A DNA stretch of 64,000 nt from Steromphala cineraria (GCA_916613615.1 OU744724.1:47234500-47298499), one strand, 5' to 3'. Counted from the first letter of the stretch, positions 34,790-45,411 are shown. Program-made: numbers and translations. The notes: a model not told the origin generated them from the sequence alone.

Positions 34790-35346
34790 TTGCCACTAAC
34801 ATGGCAATGTCCCCCGCCGTTGAGATATTGCGGAAAAAATGTCACAAGAAGCAAATGCTTTATTCCCATTGACATGAAGTGCAATGGTTCAAGTGAGTGA
34901 GTGAGTTGTTGTTTTACGCCATTTGGGCACTATTTCAGCAATTAGCGCCGTGCAATGGTTCAAGAGATTTGGCTTTAACAAGAGTGTCAAAGGTGGACAA
35001 AGTGCCTTGAAAATTAAGGTCAAGGTCACCTGAAGTCACTGGTGTCTGTGTAATCCCCCAAGGTAGGCTGTGACCAAATTTGAAAGATTTGGGTGAAATG
35101 GTTCATGAGATATCGCGTTAACAAGAGTTTCAAGAGTGGTCAAACTGCCATTGTGACCTTGAAAATAAGGTAAAGGTCACCAAAAGTAACTTGTGTCTTC
35201 GTAATCCCCAAAGGTAGTCTGTGCCTAACTTTGAACACATTGGGTGCAACGGTTTGAAAGATATCGCGTTAACAAGAATCTGGACATATGTACTGATGGA
35301 CACCACTGAATACAATGTCGCCCTCTCCGTGTTGTGGCGGGGGACA
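34790..35346. mobile_element. Family B tandem-repeat element, second copy
   Basis: Hairpin TTGCCACTAACATGGCAA (34790-34807), then TGTCCCCCGCCG. The right end GTGGCGGGGGACA (35334-35346) is its inverted partner. The core is the same GACCTTGAAAATAAGGT / CGCGTTAACAAGA repeats as 22221-22930, with a GATGGACACCACTG remnant of the GGAC module. It is interrupted by a 56 bp insertion at 34894-34949. Confidence 0.85.
34879..34964 (-). mobile_element. 56 bp SINE-tail insertion with 15 bp target duplication
   Basis: GTGCAATGGTTCAAG occurs at 34879-34893 and again at 34950-34964. The intact copy of the host repeat at 22305 has it once. The insert (34894-34949) starts TGAGTGAGTGAGTT and includes TTTTACGCC and TTTCAGCAATTAGCGCC. 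Reversed, it ends in an (ACTC)n tail. I recall this module as abundant in mollusc SINE-type repeats. The long duplication points to LINE-driven insertion. Confidence 0.8.
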
Positions 35347-35626
35347 ACTACAGCCATCCCTATTCTTTGCTATGCCATACCATAGGAATTATGAATATTA
35401 ATCAGAATTCGATAAAAGAAATTATCATTACTATCAAAATATGAAAGGATTATCAAACCTTCTCCAAGGTCCCCCTTGTTGCCCATTGACTAACATCATT
35501 CCTTCCATCATGTTTGTGTGGAACATGTTTGATGACAATGCAAGAAATATTGTTAATATTGTTAAATTTAGATGTGCATTAACAAAGATTGCAAACAAAA
35601 TACGAAGCAGTGTTAGACATACATAC

Positions 35627-35704
35627 CTCTCCACCTAAAGCTCTGGCAAGAAGGAAAATGATGAACGATCCACATGTCCAAATAGTCAGAATCCAGGATA
35701 CTAC
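35627..35704 (-). CDS. YIPF4: YIPF4-like protein, internal exon
   Basis: A 26-codon exon, phase 0 at both ends, with acceptor ATGTTTTCCTCAG and donor GTATGTATG. It reads VVSWILTIWTCGSFIIFLLA then RALGGE, matching the YIPF4 segment [20 protein letters not shown]. This is one transmembrane helix. The next exon (7711-7824) continues the protein, so this intron is about 27.8 kb and contains most of the repeats between 7.8 and 35.6 kb. The upstream exons (cytosolic N-terminus and first membrane segment) could not be found in 35.7-64 kb. They are either in the window but too diverged to see by eye or beyond it. Intervening 35750-36000 shows nothing else. Confidence 0.92.
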
Positions 35705-35999
35705 CTGAGGAAAACATAAAATGAATATGGTTTATTCTTTTCTTACTATTTAGGGCAAGACCAAACAGAGCAAAGGGCTCTAAAGTTTCTCAGTCTTTCG
35801 TGATTTATTTCATTAGGTCAAAGACTTACATATTGAAATAAAAGATTTATATTAGGGAATGAGTTGCTACAAACAAACAAAAAAATTGCAAAGTTCACAT
35901 ACCCCTGGCCACTGTGTGCTTGTCTTTCACAGAAGCATAAAAGACAACATAAGTTATCATTTGAGAAATGTTTTCAAAGCCCCTGTGACCCCATTTGGG

Positions 36000-36160
36000 G
36001 TGATGGGGTCACAAAATCTACAATTCAGAATCCTCATTTGCCAAGGAGTCTACACACAACTTTTCAGCTCTCTACAGTCATTGGTTCTTGAGTAGAGGTA
36101 AAAAATGTGAAAAGTTTACGGATGGACATATGGACGGACGGACGGATTGACGGACGCCAT
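36000..36160 (+). repeat. Family A-related monomer and end fragment
   Basis: GACCCCATTTGGGGTGATGG, CAAGGAGTCTACACACAA and TTTACGGATGGACATATGGA then CGGACGGACGGATTGACGGA. Truncated before the TGAGCTA end. Confidence 0.75.
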
Positions 36161-36169
36161 AGCAAAGTG

Positions 36170-36600
36170 GTCAAAGTGATGTTGGCAGAGTGTAATATAT
36201 TGTATTTTATATGAATTAGTTGTAAATATCCATGTACTAATATTTCATTTAATTTCAGGTATTATAATTGTAGTAGCCCAGAGTATTAGCTTAGATCATG
36301 TACATTGCAAGCCTGTAATTATGTATCTTGCTGTCCCTCTATTGTTCTCTACTCTGACCTGCTAGCCACTTCAGCTTTCTATCCTTTGTTCTCTATTGTT
36401 AGGTAAGCTTACTTCTCACTTTGCATGCTCTCAGAATCTATAAAGGTAACCTGAACTGTTAACTCTGTGCACTGCATTACTTCACTTTGTATGAAGCACG
36501 TAGTGTGAAATCCCTATGATAAACGCACGCACGCAAAATCGGACGTAGTGTGGAACGGGCCTTACATAGTTACACTCACAAAGTAAATGTACAATGTCTT
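36170..36600. other. Unassigned sequence
   Basis: A segment 36260-36399 lies between a possible acceptor (TTTAATTTCAG) and donor (GTAAGCTT) on the plus strand, but no open frame supports an exon. CGCACGCACGCAAAATCGGACGT-like sequence near 36525 resembles the CGTGCGTGC motifs near 111. Confidence 0.3.
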
Positions 36601-36620
36601 TTTTTTTTATTTCTAAAAAA

Positions 36621-36700
36621 ATAGAGCCATTGGCTCTGTAGCTCATCAGGCATCATATCAAGTTTGCTTTATACACGTAACAGGCAAGATGAGCTAAAAA
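36621..36700. mobile_element. Minimal family A element, ends only
   Basis: Hairpin AGAGCCA-TT-GGCTCT (36623-36636), then TAGCTCATCAGGC (36639-36651), 32 bp of filler, then GCAAGATGAGCTA (36684-36696). Both inverted ends are present with no tandem monomers, so it is the smallest possible member of the family. Confidence 0.75.
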
Positions 36701-36849
36701 TGAAACTGATGTTACCTATTGCAAGAAAACCTATAATAAAATTACAAAACAAATGTATTATATTCAACACCTTCTAGATGGCCAATATCAGACAGTGAAA
36801 GAAGTTCACACTAAAATATCCAAGGAGAAATAAATTTGTCAAAGACTGT

Positions 36850-37832
36850 CATCTAATGGAGAAAAATAGGTTTTTAAGATTGTGACCCCTGTGACCCTAT
36901 TTGGGGTCATGGGGTCACAAAACCTACAGTTTAGAATCCCAATTGGCCAAGGAGTCTACATGTAGTCTTTCAGCTCAATAGACCTTTAGGAGCTAAAGAT
37001 GATGATGAAAATAAGTTTTTAAGGTTGTGACCCCTGTGACCCTATTTGGGGTCATGGGGTCACGAAATCTATAATTAAGAATCTCCATTGGCCAAGGAGT
37101 CTGCACATATAATTTCAGCTCTCTAGACCTTTTGGAACATGAGAAGAAGATGAACATAGTTTTTTAAGGTTGTGACCCCTGTGACCCTATTTGGGGTCAC
37201 AGGGTCAACAAAGTTACAAATTAGAATCCCCATTGTCCAAGGAGTCTGCACATATCAATATTAACTCTCTAGACTTTTTGGAACTGGAGAAGAAGATGAG
37301 AATTGGTTTTTAAGGTTGTGACCCCTGTGACCCTATTTGGGGTCATGGGGTCACGAAATCTACAATTAAGAATCCCGATTGGCCAAGGAGTCTGCACATA
37401 TCATTTTCAACTCTATAGTCCTTTTAGTACTGGAGAAGAAGATGAAAATAGGTTTTTAAGGTTGTGACCCCTGTGACCCTATTTGGGGTCACAGGTTCAC
37501 CAAAGTTACAAATTAGAATCCCCATTGTCCAAGGAGTCTGCACATATCACTTTCAACTCTCTAGTCCTTTTAGAACTAGAGAAGAAGATGAAAATAGGTT
37601 TTTAAGGTTGTGACCCCTGTGACCCTATTTGGGGTCACAGGGTCACCAAAGTTACAAATTAGAATCTCCATATGCTAAGGTACTTGTACACAAAATTTCA
37701 GCTCTCTAATGTGTATGGTTCATGAGGAGAAGTCGAAAGTGTCAAAAGTTTACGGACGGACGACGGACGGACGGACGCCGGACGACGGGCCATGCCATAA
37801 GCCCATCTGGACTTTCAGTCCTGATGAGCTAT
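36850..37832 (+). repeat. Family A subfamily array (GTGACCCCTGTGACC monomers) with 3' end
   Basis: About six monomers near 145 bp with GGTTGTGACCCCTGTGACCC and TATTTGGGGTCATGGGGTCA. They are followed by AGTTTACGGACGGACGACGG, CCATGCCATAAGCCCATCTG and CCTGATGAGCTA. The next array follows directly. Confidence 0.9.
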
Positions 37833-40682
37833 AAATAGGTTTTTAGGGTGTGGCCCCTGTGGCCCTTATTAGAGCTCACAGGGTCACCAAAGCTACAATT
37901 TATGATCCTCACTAGCCAAGGAGTCTGTACACAAAGTTTCATCTTTCTAGCCCTGTTGGTTGTGGAGAAGAAGATGAAAATAGGTTTTTAGGGCGTGGCC
38001 CCTCTGGCCCTTATTAGGGGTCACAGGGCCACCAAAGCTACAATTTATAATCCTCACTAGCCAAGGAGTCTGTACACAAAGTTTCAGCTTTCTAGGCCTC
38101 ATGGTTCTGGAGAAGAAGATAAAAATAGGTTTTTAGGGTGTGGCCCCTGTGGCCCTTATTAGAGCTCACAGGGTCACCAAAGCTACAATTTATGATCCTC
38201 ACTAGCCAAGGAGTCTGTACACAAAGTTTCAGCTTTCTAGCCCTGTTGGTTGTGGAGAAGAAGATGAAAATAGGTTTTTAGGGCGTGGCCCCTCTGGCCC
38301 TTATTAGGGGTCACAGGGCCACCAAAGCTACAATTTATAATCCTCACTAGCCAAGGAGTCTGTACACAAAGTTTCATCTTTCTAGGCCTTATGGTTCTGG
38401 AGAAAAAGATGAAAATAGTTTTTTAGGGCGTGGCCCCTGTGGCCCTTATTAGGGGTCACAGGGTCACCAAAGCTACAATTTATGATCCTCACTAGCTAAG
38501 GAGTCTGTACACAAAGTTTCAGCTTTCTAGCCCTGTTGGTTGTGGAGAAGAAGATGAAAATAGGTTTTTAGGGCGTGGCCCCTCTGGCCCTTATTAGGGG
38601 TCACAGGGCCACCAAAGCTACACTTTATAATCCTCACTAGCCAAGGAGTCTGTACACAAAGTTTCAGCTTTCTTGGCCTCATGGTTCTGGAGAAAAAGAT
38701 GAAAATAGTTTTTTAGGGCGTGGCCCCTGTGGCCCTTATTAGGGGTCACAGGGTCACCAAAGCTACAATTTATGATCCTCACTAGCTAAGGAGTCTGTAC
38801 ACAAAGTTTCAGCTTTCTAGCCCTGTTGGTTGTGGAGAAGAAGATGAAAATAGGTTTTTAGGGCGTGGCCCCTCTGGCCCTTATTAGGGGTCACAGGGCC
38901 ACCAAAGCTACACTTTATAATCCTCACTAGCCAAGGAGTCCGTACACAAAGTTTCAGCTTTCTAGGCCTCATGGTTCTGGAGAAGAAGATAAAAATAGGT
39001 TTTTAGGGTGTGGCCCCTGTGGCCCTTATTAGAGCTCACAGGGTCACCAAAGCTACAATTTATGATCCTCACTAGCCAAGGAGTCTGTACACAAAGTTTC
39101 ATCTTTCTAGCCCTGTTGGTTGTGGAGAAGAAGATGAAAATAGGTTTTTAGGGCGTGGCCCCTCTGGCCCTTATTAGGGGTCACAGGGCCACCAAAGCTA
39201 CAATTTATAATCCTCACTAGCCAAGGAGTCTGTACACAAAGTTTCAGCTTTCTAGGCCTCATGGTTCTGGAGAAGAAGATAAAAATAGGTTTTTAGGGTG
39301 TGGCCCCTGTGGCCCTTATTAGAGCTCACAGGGTCACCAAAGCTACAATTTATGATCCTCACTAGCCAAGGAGTCTGTACACAAAGTTTCAGCTTTCTAG
39401 CCCTGTTGGTTGTGGAGAAGAAGATGAAAATAGGTTTTTAGGGCGTGGCCCCTCTGGCCCTTATTAGGGGTCACAGGGCCACCAAAGCTACAATTTATAA
39501 TCCTCACTAGCCAAGGAGTCTGTACACAAAGTTTCATCTTTCTAGGCCTTATGGTTCTGGAGAAAAAGATGAAAATAGTTTTTTAGGGCGTGGCCCCTGT
39601 GGCCCTTATTAGGGGTCACAGGGTCACCAAAGCTACAATTTATGATCCTCACTAGCTAAGGAGTCTGTACACAAAGTTTCAGCTTTCTAGCCCTGTTGGT
39701 TGTGGAGAAGAAGATGAAAATAGGTTTTTAGGGCGTGGCCCCTCTGGCCCTTATTAGGGGTCACAGGGCCACCAAAGCTACACTTTATAATCCTCACTAG
39801 CCAAGGAGTCTGTACACAAAGTTTCAGCTTTCTTGGCCTCATGGTTCTGGAGAAAAAGATGAAAATAGTTTTTTAGGGCGTGGCCCCTGTGGCCCTTATT
39901 AGGGGTCACAGGGTCACCAAAGCTACAATTTATGATCCTCACTAGCTAAGGAGTCTGTACACAAAGTTTCAGCTTTCTAGCCCTGTTGGTTGTGGAGAAG
40001 AAGATGAAAATAGGTTTTTAGGGCGTGGCCCCTCTGGCCCTTATTAGGGGTCACAGGGCCACCAAAGCTACACTTTATAATCCTCACTAGCCAAGGAGTC
40101 CGTACACAAAGTTTCAGCTTTCTAGGCCTCATGGTTCTGGAGAAGAAGATAAAAATAGGTTTTTAGGGTGTGGCCCCTGTGGCCCTTATTAGAGCTCACA
40201 GGGTCACCAAAGCTACAATTTATGATCCTCACTAGCCAAGGAGTCTGTACACAAAGTTTCAGCTTTCTAGCCCTGTTGGTTGTGGAGAAGAAGATGAAAA
40301 TAGGTTTTTAGGGCGTGGCCCCTCTGGCCCTTATTAGGGGTCACAGGGCCACCAAAGCTACAATTTATAATCCTCACTAGCCAAGGAGTCTGTACACAAA
40401 GTTTCAGCTTTCTAGCCCTGTTGGTTGTGGAGAAGAAGATGAAAATAGGTTTTTAGGGCGTGGCCCCTCTGGCCCTTATTAGGGGTCACAGGGCCACCAA
40501 AGCTACAATTTATAATCCTCACTAGCCAAGGAGTCTGTACACAAAGTTTCAGCTTTCTAGGCCTTATGGTTCTGGAGAAGAAGTCGAAATTCCACAAAGT
40601 TTACGGACGGATGGACGGACGGACGGACGCCGGACACCATGCCATGCCATAAGCCCATCGGGCCTTACAGGCCAGATGAGCT
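37833..40682 (+). repeat. Family A array, 145 bp monomer, 290 bp and 1160 bp higher-order periods
   Basis: AGGTTTTTAGGG recurs at 37837, 37982, 38127, 38272 and on, exactly 145 bp apart. Two monomer types alternate (one with CCCTGTTGGTTGTGG, one with AGGCCTCATGGTTCTGG), giving a 290 bp dimer. Rarer variants recur 1160 bp apart (GTTTCATCTTTCTAGGCCTT at 38371 and 39531; GAGTCCGTACACAAAG at about 38936 and 40096), so an 8-monomer block was duplicated. The array ends with TTTACGGACGGATGGACGGA, CCATGCCATGCCATAAGCCC and GCCAGATGAGCTA. Confidence 0.95.
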
Positions 40683-41183
40683 AAAAAAGCAGAAAGGGGA
40701 TTCAGAATATCCAATCTCGTACACATAACTCCTTGTTGCCAGAAATATTATGTAATATTCTAAATTGAAGCCATTTCAAATTAACATTTACCTTGCATGT
40801 ATATGCCATTAAGTTATAATTGACTTTTTTCTATAATAGTTATCTTTAAAAATATTCTCCCATCTCACTGAAGTTTGTGTTTGAATGTTTCTTGCATTTA
40901 ATAAATTTGTTAAAAATATTTACTTGCTATTTCTTTACTGTGCAACAAACTTTTATTACATAGCCATGTAATATTTCGATGGTAATATGTACTGAAATAC
41001 AATGAATTCCGTATTGTACTCCTCAATCCTTATTGCACTCCGTATTGCACTTCTCAAGGAACTACTTCCTCAGCGAGAGAGGTGCCATGTCAGCATACAT
41101 GGCATCCCTTACAAAAAAATGTACAGTGCTACAACATAAGCAAGACAGGATTGGCCTTACAAACGTCTAAGGGGCAAGTGATT

Positions 41184-41242
41184 ATTGCTTAGAGTTACTA
41201 GTTTCGTCCATTGATCTGGACTCGTCAGACTGAAGAAGCAAT
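41184..41242 (-). ncRNA. Type I hammerhead ribozyme, copy 1
   Basis: Minus strand: outer stem I ATTGCTT pairs with AAGCAAT. After an internal loop, AGT pairs with ACT. The core is CTGACGAG, stem II GTCC/GGAC with 8-nt loop AGATCAAT, then GAAA, stem III CT/AG without a loop, and cleavage triplet GTA. All conserved core bases are present. Confidence 0.88.
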
Positions 41243-41797
41243 GATTCTGTCTCTCCTTTTATACTCTTTTGGTATGTCACGTGACTTTAAGGAACTGGCA
41301 GCCGCCGCCTTCGGCGGTCTGATGGGACTTCCGGTTCCAGTTGGACGGCCGGCGATTTGCCGGCGTTAACTTCCGGTTCCATGTAATACTGATTTGTGAT
41401 ACTGATTAGTGACTTTTCTTGTCTAATAAAAACATTTATTTATGATTTATTTATATGTCTCAGGTGATGGCGGTACCAAGTTTTTGCAGAATAAATAACT
41501 GTGTGATCAACTGCAGCATAGAAGACGTGTTTTGTTTTCTTTGTATAATTTTGGTAACCATGGAGATAAATCTAGAGGATAGTAGATGTATCTAGTAGAG
41601 TACTTGATTAGTAAAGATGACCAGTTTTGGTTCTCACCTTAGTATTTAATAGATGATGTTTTAAATTAAAAAAACAAAATCATAGTTTGCCTTTTACCTC
41701 TATGAAGGGATAGGCTCGGGGCCCCTGTATTTTCCCAAAATAGGAAAAATAGGGGCCAATAGAAGACTAAAGAAAAGATTTTGAAAAGAGTATAACT

Positions 41798-42025
41798 TTA
41801 TTGCGTAGGCAATAAAAGTGTGAGGGCAAAATTTGCAAGTAGTAAAATATAGAATTTATATTTATAAGAATTGGGAGAGAATGTAGATAACACAGATGTT
41901 TTTTTCTGGTTGGGTTTTACATGATGGCAAGATGTGTCGCCCATGGTGTTTACAAGGGGATTGATTGTGACGTCATAGACGGGAAGGTTTGTGTATGACG
42001 TCATTGTCTTATGTATGTTAGACAT
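41798..42025 (-). CDS. 75-codon open frame in the ribozyme element, copy 1
   Basis: On the same strand as the ribozyme, about 370 nt downstream of it in the next unit's reading. Starts MSNIHKTMTSYTNLPVYDVT and ends in a hydrophobic segment (FYILLLANFALTLLLPTQ). It is repeated with one residue change at 43016-43243 (minus) and 44628-44855 (plus). The copies are so recent that conservation is not evidence of selection. No known domain. It may be non-coding. Confidence 0.25.
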   Translation of the reverse strand: MSNIHKTMTSYTNLPVYDVTINPLVNTMGDTSCHHVKPNQKKTSVLSTFSPNSYKYKFYILLLANFALTLLLPTQ

Positions 42026-42401
42026 GAATCACATAATGTGTGTTACAAAGTGATAACCATTTGTAAAACAGGCCCTGAAATTGTCTACAAGATCGTGGTT
42101 AAAACAATCAGAGGAAACTAAGAAAATAAAAACAATGTGGGAAGTTTTAGCCCACAATCTTTACGGCCACATAATTTTGGCCGGAAGTTGGACCAATTTG
42201 GTCATTCTGGCGCCGGCAGTGGAGGTACCAAAGTGTTTGAATTTGGTGGCTCAAGTTGAGTTACTACCTCGATGAAGCTAGTGAGACTAGCTCAGGAAAG
42301 GGACGGCGTACTTCCGGTAGACAACTTGGACGTAGAAGGCAGGGGTATATAATATAAGCAAGACAGGATTGGCCTTACAAACGTCTAAGGGGCAAGTGAT
42401 T

Positions 42402-42460
42402 ATTGCTTAGAGTTACTAGTTTCGTCCATTGATCTGGACCCGTCAGACTGAAGAAGCAAT
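42402..42460 (-). ncRNA. Hammerhead ribozyme, copy 2, core mutation
   Basis: Same fold as copy 1, but C instead of T at plus-strand position 42440 changes the core to CTGACGGG. This replaces the conserved A9 by G, which should strongly reduce or abolish self-cleavage. Confidence 0.85.
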
Positions 42461-43015
42461 GATTCTGTCTCTCCTTTTATACTCTTTTGGTATGTCACGT
42501 GACTTTAAGGAACTGGCAGCCGCCGCCTTCGGCGGTCTGATGGGACTTCCGGTTCCAGTTGGACGGCCGGCGATTTGCCGGCGTTAACTTCCGGTTCCAT
42601 GTAATACTGATTTGTGATACTGATTAGTGACTTTTCTTGTCTAAAAAAAACATTTATTTATGATTTATTTATATGTCTCAGGTGATGGCGGTACCAAGTT
42701 TTTGCAGAATAAATAACTGTGTGATCAACTGCAGCATAGAAGACGTGTTTTGTTTTCTTTGTATAATTTTGGTAACCATGGAGATAAATCTAGAGGATAG
42801 TAGATGTATCTAGTAGAGTACTTGATTAGTAAAGATGACCAGTTTTGGTTCTCACCTTAGTATTTAATAGATGATGTTTTAAATTAAAAAAACAAAATCA
42901 TAGTTTGCCTTTTACCTCTATGAAGGGATAGGCTCGGGGCCCCTGTATTTTCCCAAAATAGGAAAAATAGGGGCCAATAGAAGACTAAAGAAAAGATTTT
43001 GAAAAGAGTATAACT

Positions 43016-43243
43016 TTATTGCGTAGGCAATAAAAGTGTGAGGGCAAGATTTGCAAGTAGTAAAATATAGAATTTATATTTATAAGAATTGGGAGAGAAT
43101 GTAGATAACACAGATGTTTTTTTCTGGTTGGGTTTTACATGATGGCAAGATGTGTCGCCCATGGTGTTTACAAGGGGATTGATTGTGACGTCATAGACGG
43201 GAAGGTTTGTGTATGACGTCATTGTCTTATGTATGTTAGACAT
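43016..43243 (-). CDS. 75-codon open frame in the ribozyme element, copy 2
   Basis: Same as 41798-42025, with LANLAL in place of LANFAL near the C-terminus. Function unknown; possibly not translated. Confidence 0.25.
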   Translation of the reverse strand: MSNIHKTMTSYTNLPVYDVTINPLVNTMGDTSCHHVKPNQKKTSVLSTFSPNSYKYKFYILLLANLALTLLLPTQ

Positions 43244-43619
43244 GAATCACAAAATGTGTGTTACAAAGTGATAACCATTTGTAAAACAGGCCCTGAAATT
43301 GTCTACAAGATCGTGGTTTAAACAATCAGAGGAAACTAAGAAAATAAAAACAATGTGGGAAGTTTTAGCCCACGATCTTTACGGCCACATAATTTTGGCC
43401 GGAAGTTGGACCAATTTGGTCATTCTGGCGCCGGCAGTGGAGGTACCAAAGTGTTTGAATTTGGTGGCTCAAGGTGAGTTACTACCTCGATGAAGCTAGT
43501 GAGACTAGCTCAGGAAAGGGACGGCGTACTTCCGGTAGACAACTTGGACGTAGAAGGCAGGGGTATATAATATAAGCAAGACAGGATTGGCCTTACAAAC
43601 GTCTAAGGGGCAAGTGATT

Positions 43620-43678
43620 ATTGCTTAGAGTTACTAGTTTCGTCCATTGATCTGGACTCGTCAGACTGAAGAAGCAAT
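43620..43678 (-). ncRNA. Type I hammerhead ribozyme, copy 3
   Basis: Identical core to copy 1. This unit stops at 43716, just upstream of the TATA box in the sense direction, at the head-to-head junction. Confidence 0.88.
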
Positions 43679-44170
43679 GATTCTGTCTCTCCTTTTATAC
43701 TCTTTTGGTATGTCAGGAGCCTATCCCTTCATAGAGGTAAAAGGCAAACTATGATTTTGTTTTTTTAATTTAAAACATCATCTATTAAATACTAAGGTGA
43801 GAACCAAAACTGGTCATCTTTACTAATCAAGTACTTTACTAGATACATCTACTATCCTCTAGATTTATCTCCATGGTTACCAAAATTATACAAAGAAAAC
43901 AAAACACGTCTTCTATGCTGCAGTTGATCACACAGTTATTTATTCTGCAAAAACTACGTACCGCCATCACCTGAGACATATAAATAAATCATTAATAAAA
44001 TGTTTTTATTAGACAAGAAAAGTCACTAATCAGTATCACAAATCAGTATTACATGGAACCGGAAGTTAACGCCGGCAAATCGCCGGCCGTCCAACTGGAA
44101 CCGGAAGTCCCATCAGACCGCCGCCGGTGGCGGCTGCCAGTTCCTTAAAGTCACGTGACATACTAAAAGA

Positions 44171-44180
44171 GTATAAAAGG
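44171..44180 (+). promoter_or_regulatory. TATA box upstream of the hammerhead (copy 4)
   Basis: TATAAAAGG lies about 20 bases before stem I of the ribozyme, preceded by CACGTGAC and two ACCGGAAGT (ETS-type) sites. It is conserved in all five copies. Polymerase II initiation near the ribozyme is inferred. Confidence 0.55.
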
Positions 44181-44192
44181 AGAGACAGAATC

Positions 44193-44251
44193 ATTGCTTC
44201 TTCAGTCTGACGAGTCCAGATCAATGGACGAAACTAGTAACTCTAAGCAAT
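44193..44251 (+). ncRNA. Type I hammerhead ribozyme, copy 4
   Basis: Plus strand. Core CTGACGAG 44207-44214, stem II GTCC 44214-44217 with GGAC 44226-44229, GAAA 44230-44233, cleavage expected after GTA at 44239. Stem I is ATTGCTT with AAGCAAT. All invariant bases are present. Confidence 0.9.
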
Positions 44252-44627
44252 AATCACTTGCCCCTTAGACGTTTGTAAGGCCAATCCTGTCTTGCTTATA
44301 TTATATACCCCTGCCTTCTACGTCCAAGTTGTCTACCGGAAGTACGCCGTCCCTTTCCTGAGCTAGTCTCACTAGCTTCATCGAGGTAGTAACTCAACTT
44401 GAGCCACCAAATTCAAACACTTTGGTACCTCCACTGCCGGCGCCAGAATGACCAAATTGGTCCAACTTCCGGCCAAAATTATGTGGCCGTAAAGATCGTG
44501 GGCTAAAACTTCCCACATTGTTTTTATTTTCTTAGTTTCCTCCGATTGTTTTAACCACGATCTTGTAGACAATTTCAGGGCCTGTTTTACAAATGGTTAT
44601 CACTTTGTAACACACATTATGTGATTC

Positions 44628-44855
44628 ATGTCTAACATACATAAGACAATGACGTCATACACAAACCTTCCCGTCTATGACGTCACAATCAATCCCCTTG
44701 TAAACACCATGGGCGACACATCTTGCCATCATGTAAAACCCAACCAGAAAAAAACATCTGTGTTATCTACATTCTCTCCCAATTCTTATAAATATAAATT
44801 CTATATTTTACTACTTGCAAATCTTGCCCTCACACTTTTATTGCCTACGCAATAA
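44628..44855 (+). CDS. 75-codon open frame in the ribozyme element, inverted copy
   Basis: Identical to the 43016-43243 frame, in the plus-sense unit downstream of the ribozyme. Function unknown; coding status unproven. Confidence 0.25.
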   Translation: MSNIHKTMTSYTNLPVYDVTINPLVNTMGDTSCHHVKPNQKKTSVLSTFSPNSYKYKFYILLLANLALTLLLPTQ

Positions 44856-45411
44856 AGTTATACTCTTTTCAAAATCTTTTCTTTAGTCTTCTATTGGCCC
44901 CTATTTTTCCTATTTTGGGAAAATACAGGGGCCCCGAGCCTATCCCTTCATAGAGGTAAAAGGCAAACTATGATTTTGTTTTTTTAATTTAAAACATCAT
45001 CTATTAAATACTAAGGTGAGAACCAAAACTGGTCATCTTTACTAATCAAGTACTCTACTAGATACATCTACTATCCTCTAGATTTATCTCCATGGTTACC
45101 AAAATTATACAAAGAAAACAAAACACGTCTTCTATGCTGCAGTTGATCACACAGTTATTTATTCTGCAAAAACTTGGTACCGCCATCACCTGAGACATAT
45201 AAATAAATCATTAATAAAATGTTTTTATTAGACAAGAAAAGTCACTAATCAGTATCACAAATCAGTATTACATGGAACCGGAAGTTAACGCCGGCAAATC
45301 GCCGGCCGTCCAACTGGAACCGGAAGTCCCATCAGACCGCCGAAGGCGGCGGCTGCCAGTTCCTTAAAGTCACGTGACATACCAAAAGAGTATAAAAGGA
45401 GAGACAGAATC

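Noticed and set aside
36639..36651. TAGCTCATCAGG as a tRNA A box
   Set aside because: Resembles the A box, but there is no B box (GGTTCGANTCC) or cloverleaf within range in any copy.
41798..42275. 64-codon frame on the opposite strand of the ribozyme unit (42081-42275, 43299-43493, 44378-44572)
   Set aside because: Antisense to the ribozyme and promoter, repeated only because the unit is repeated; no domain.
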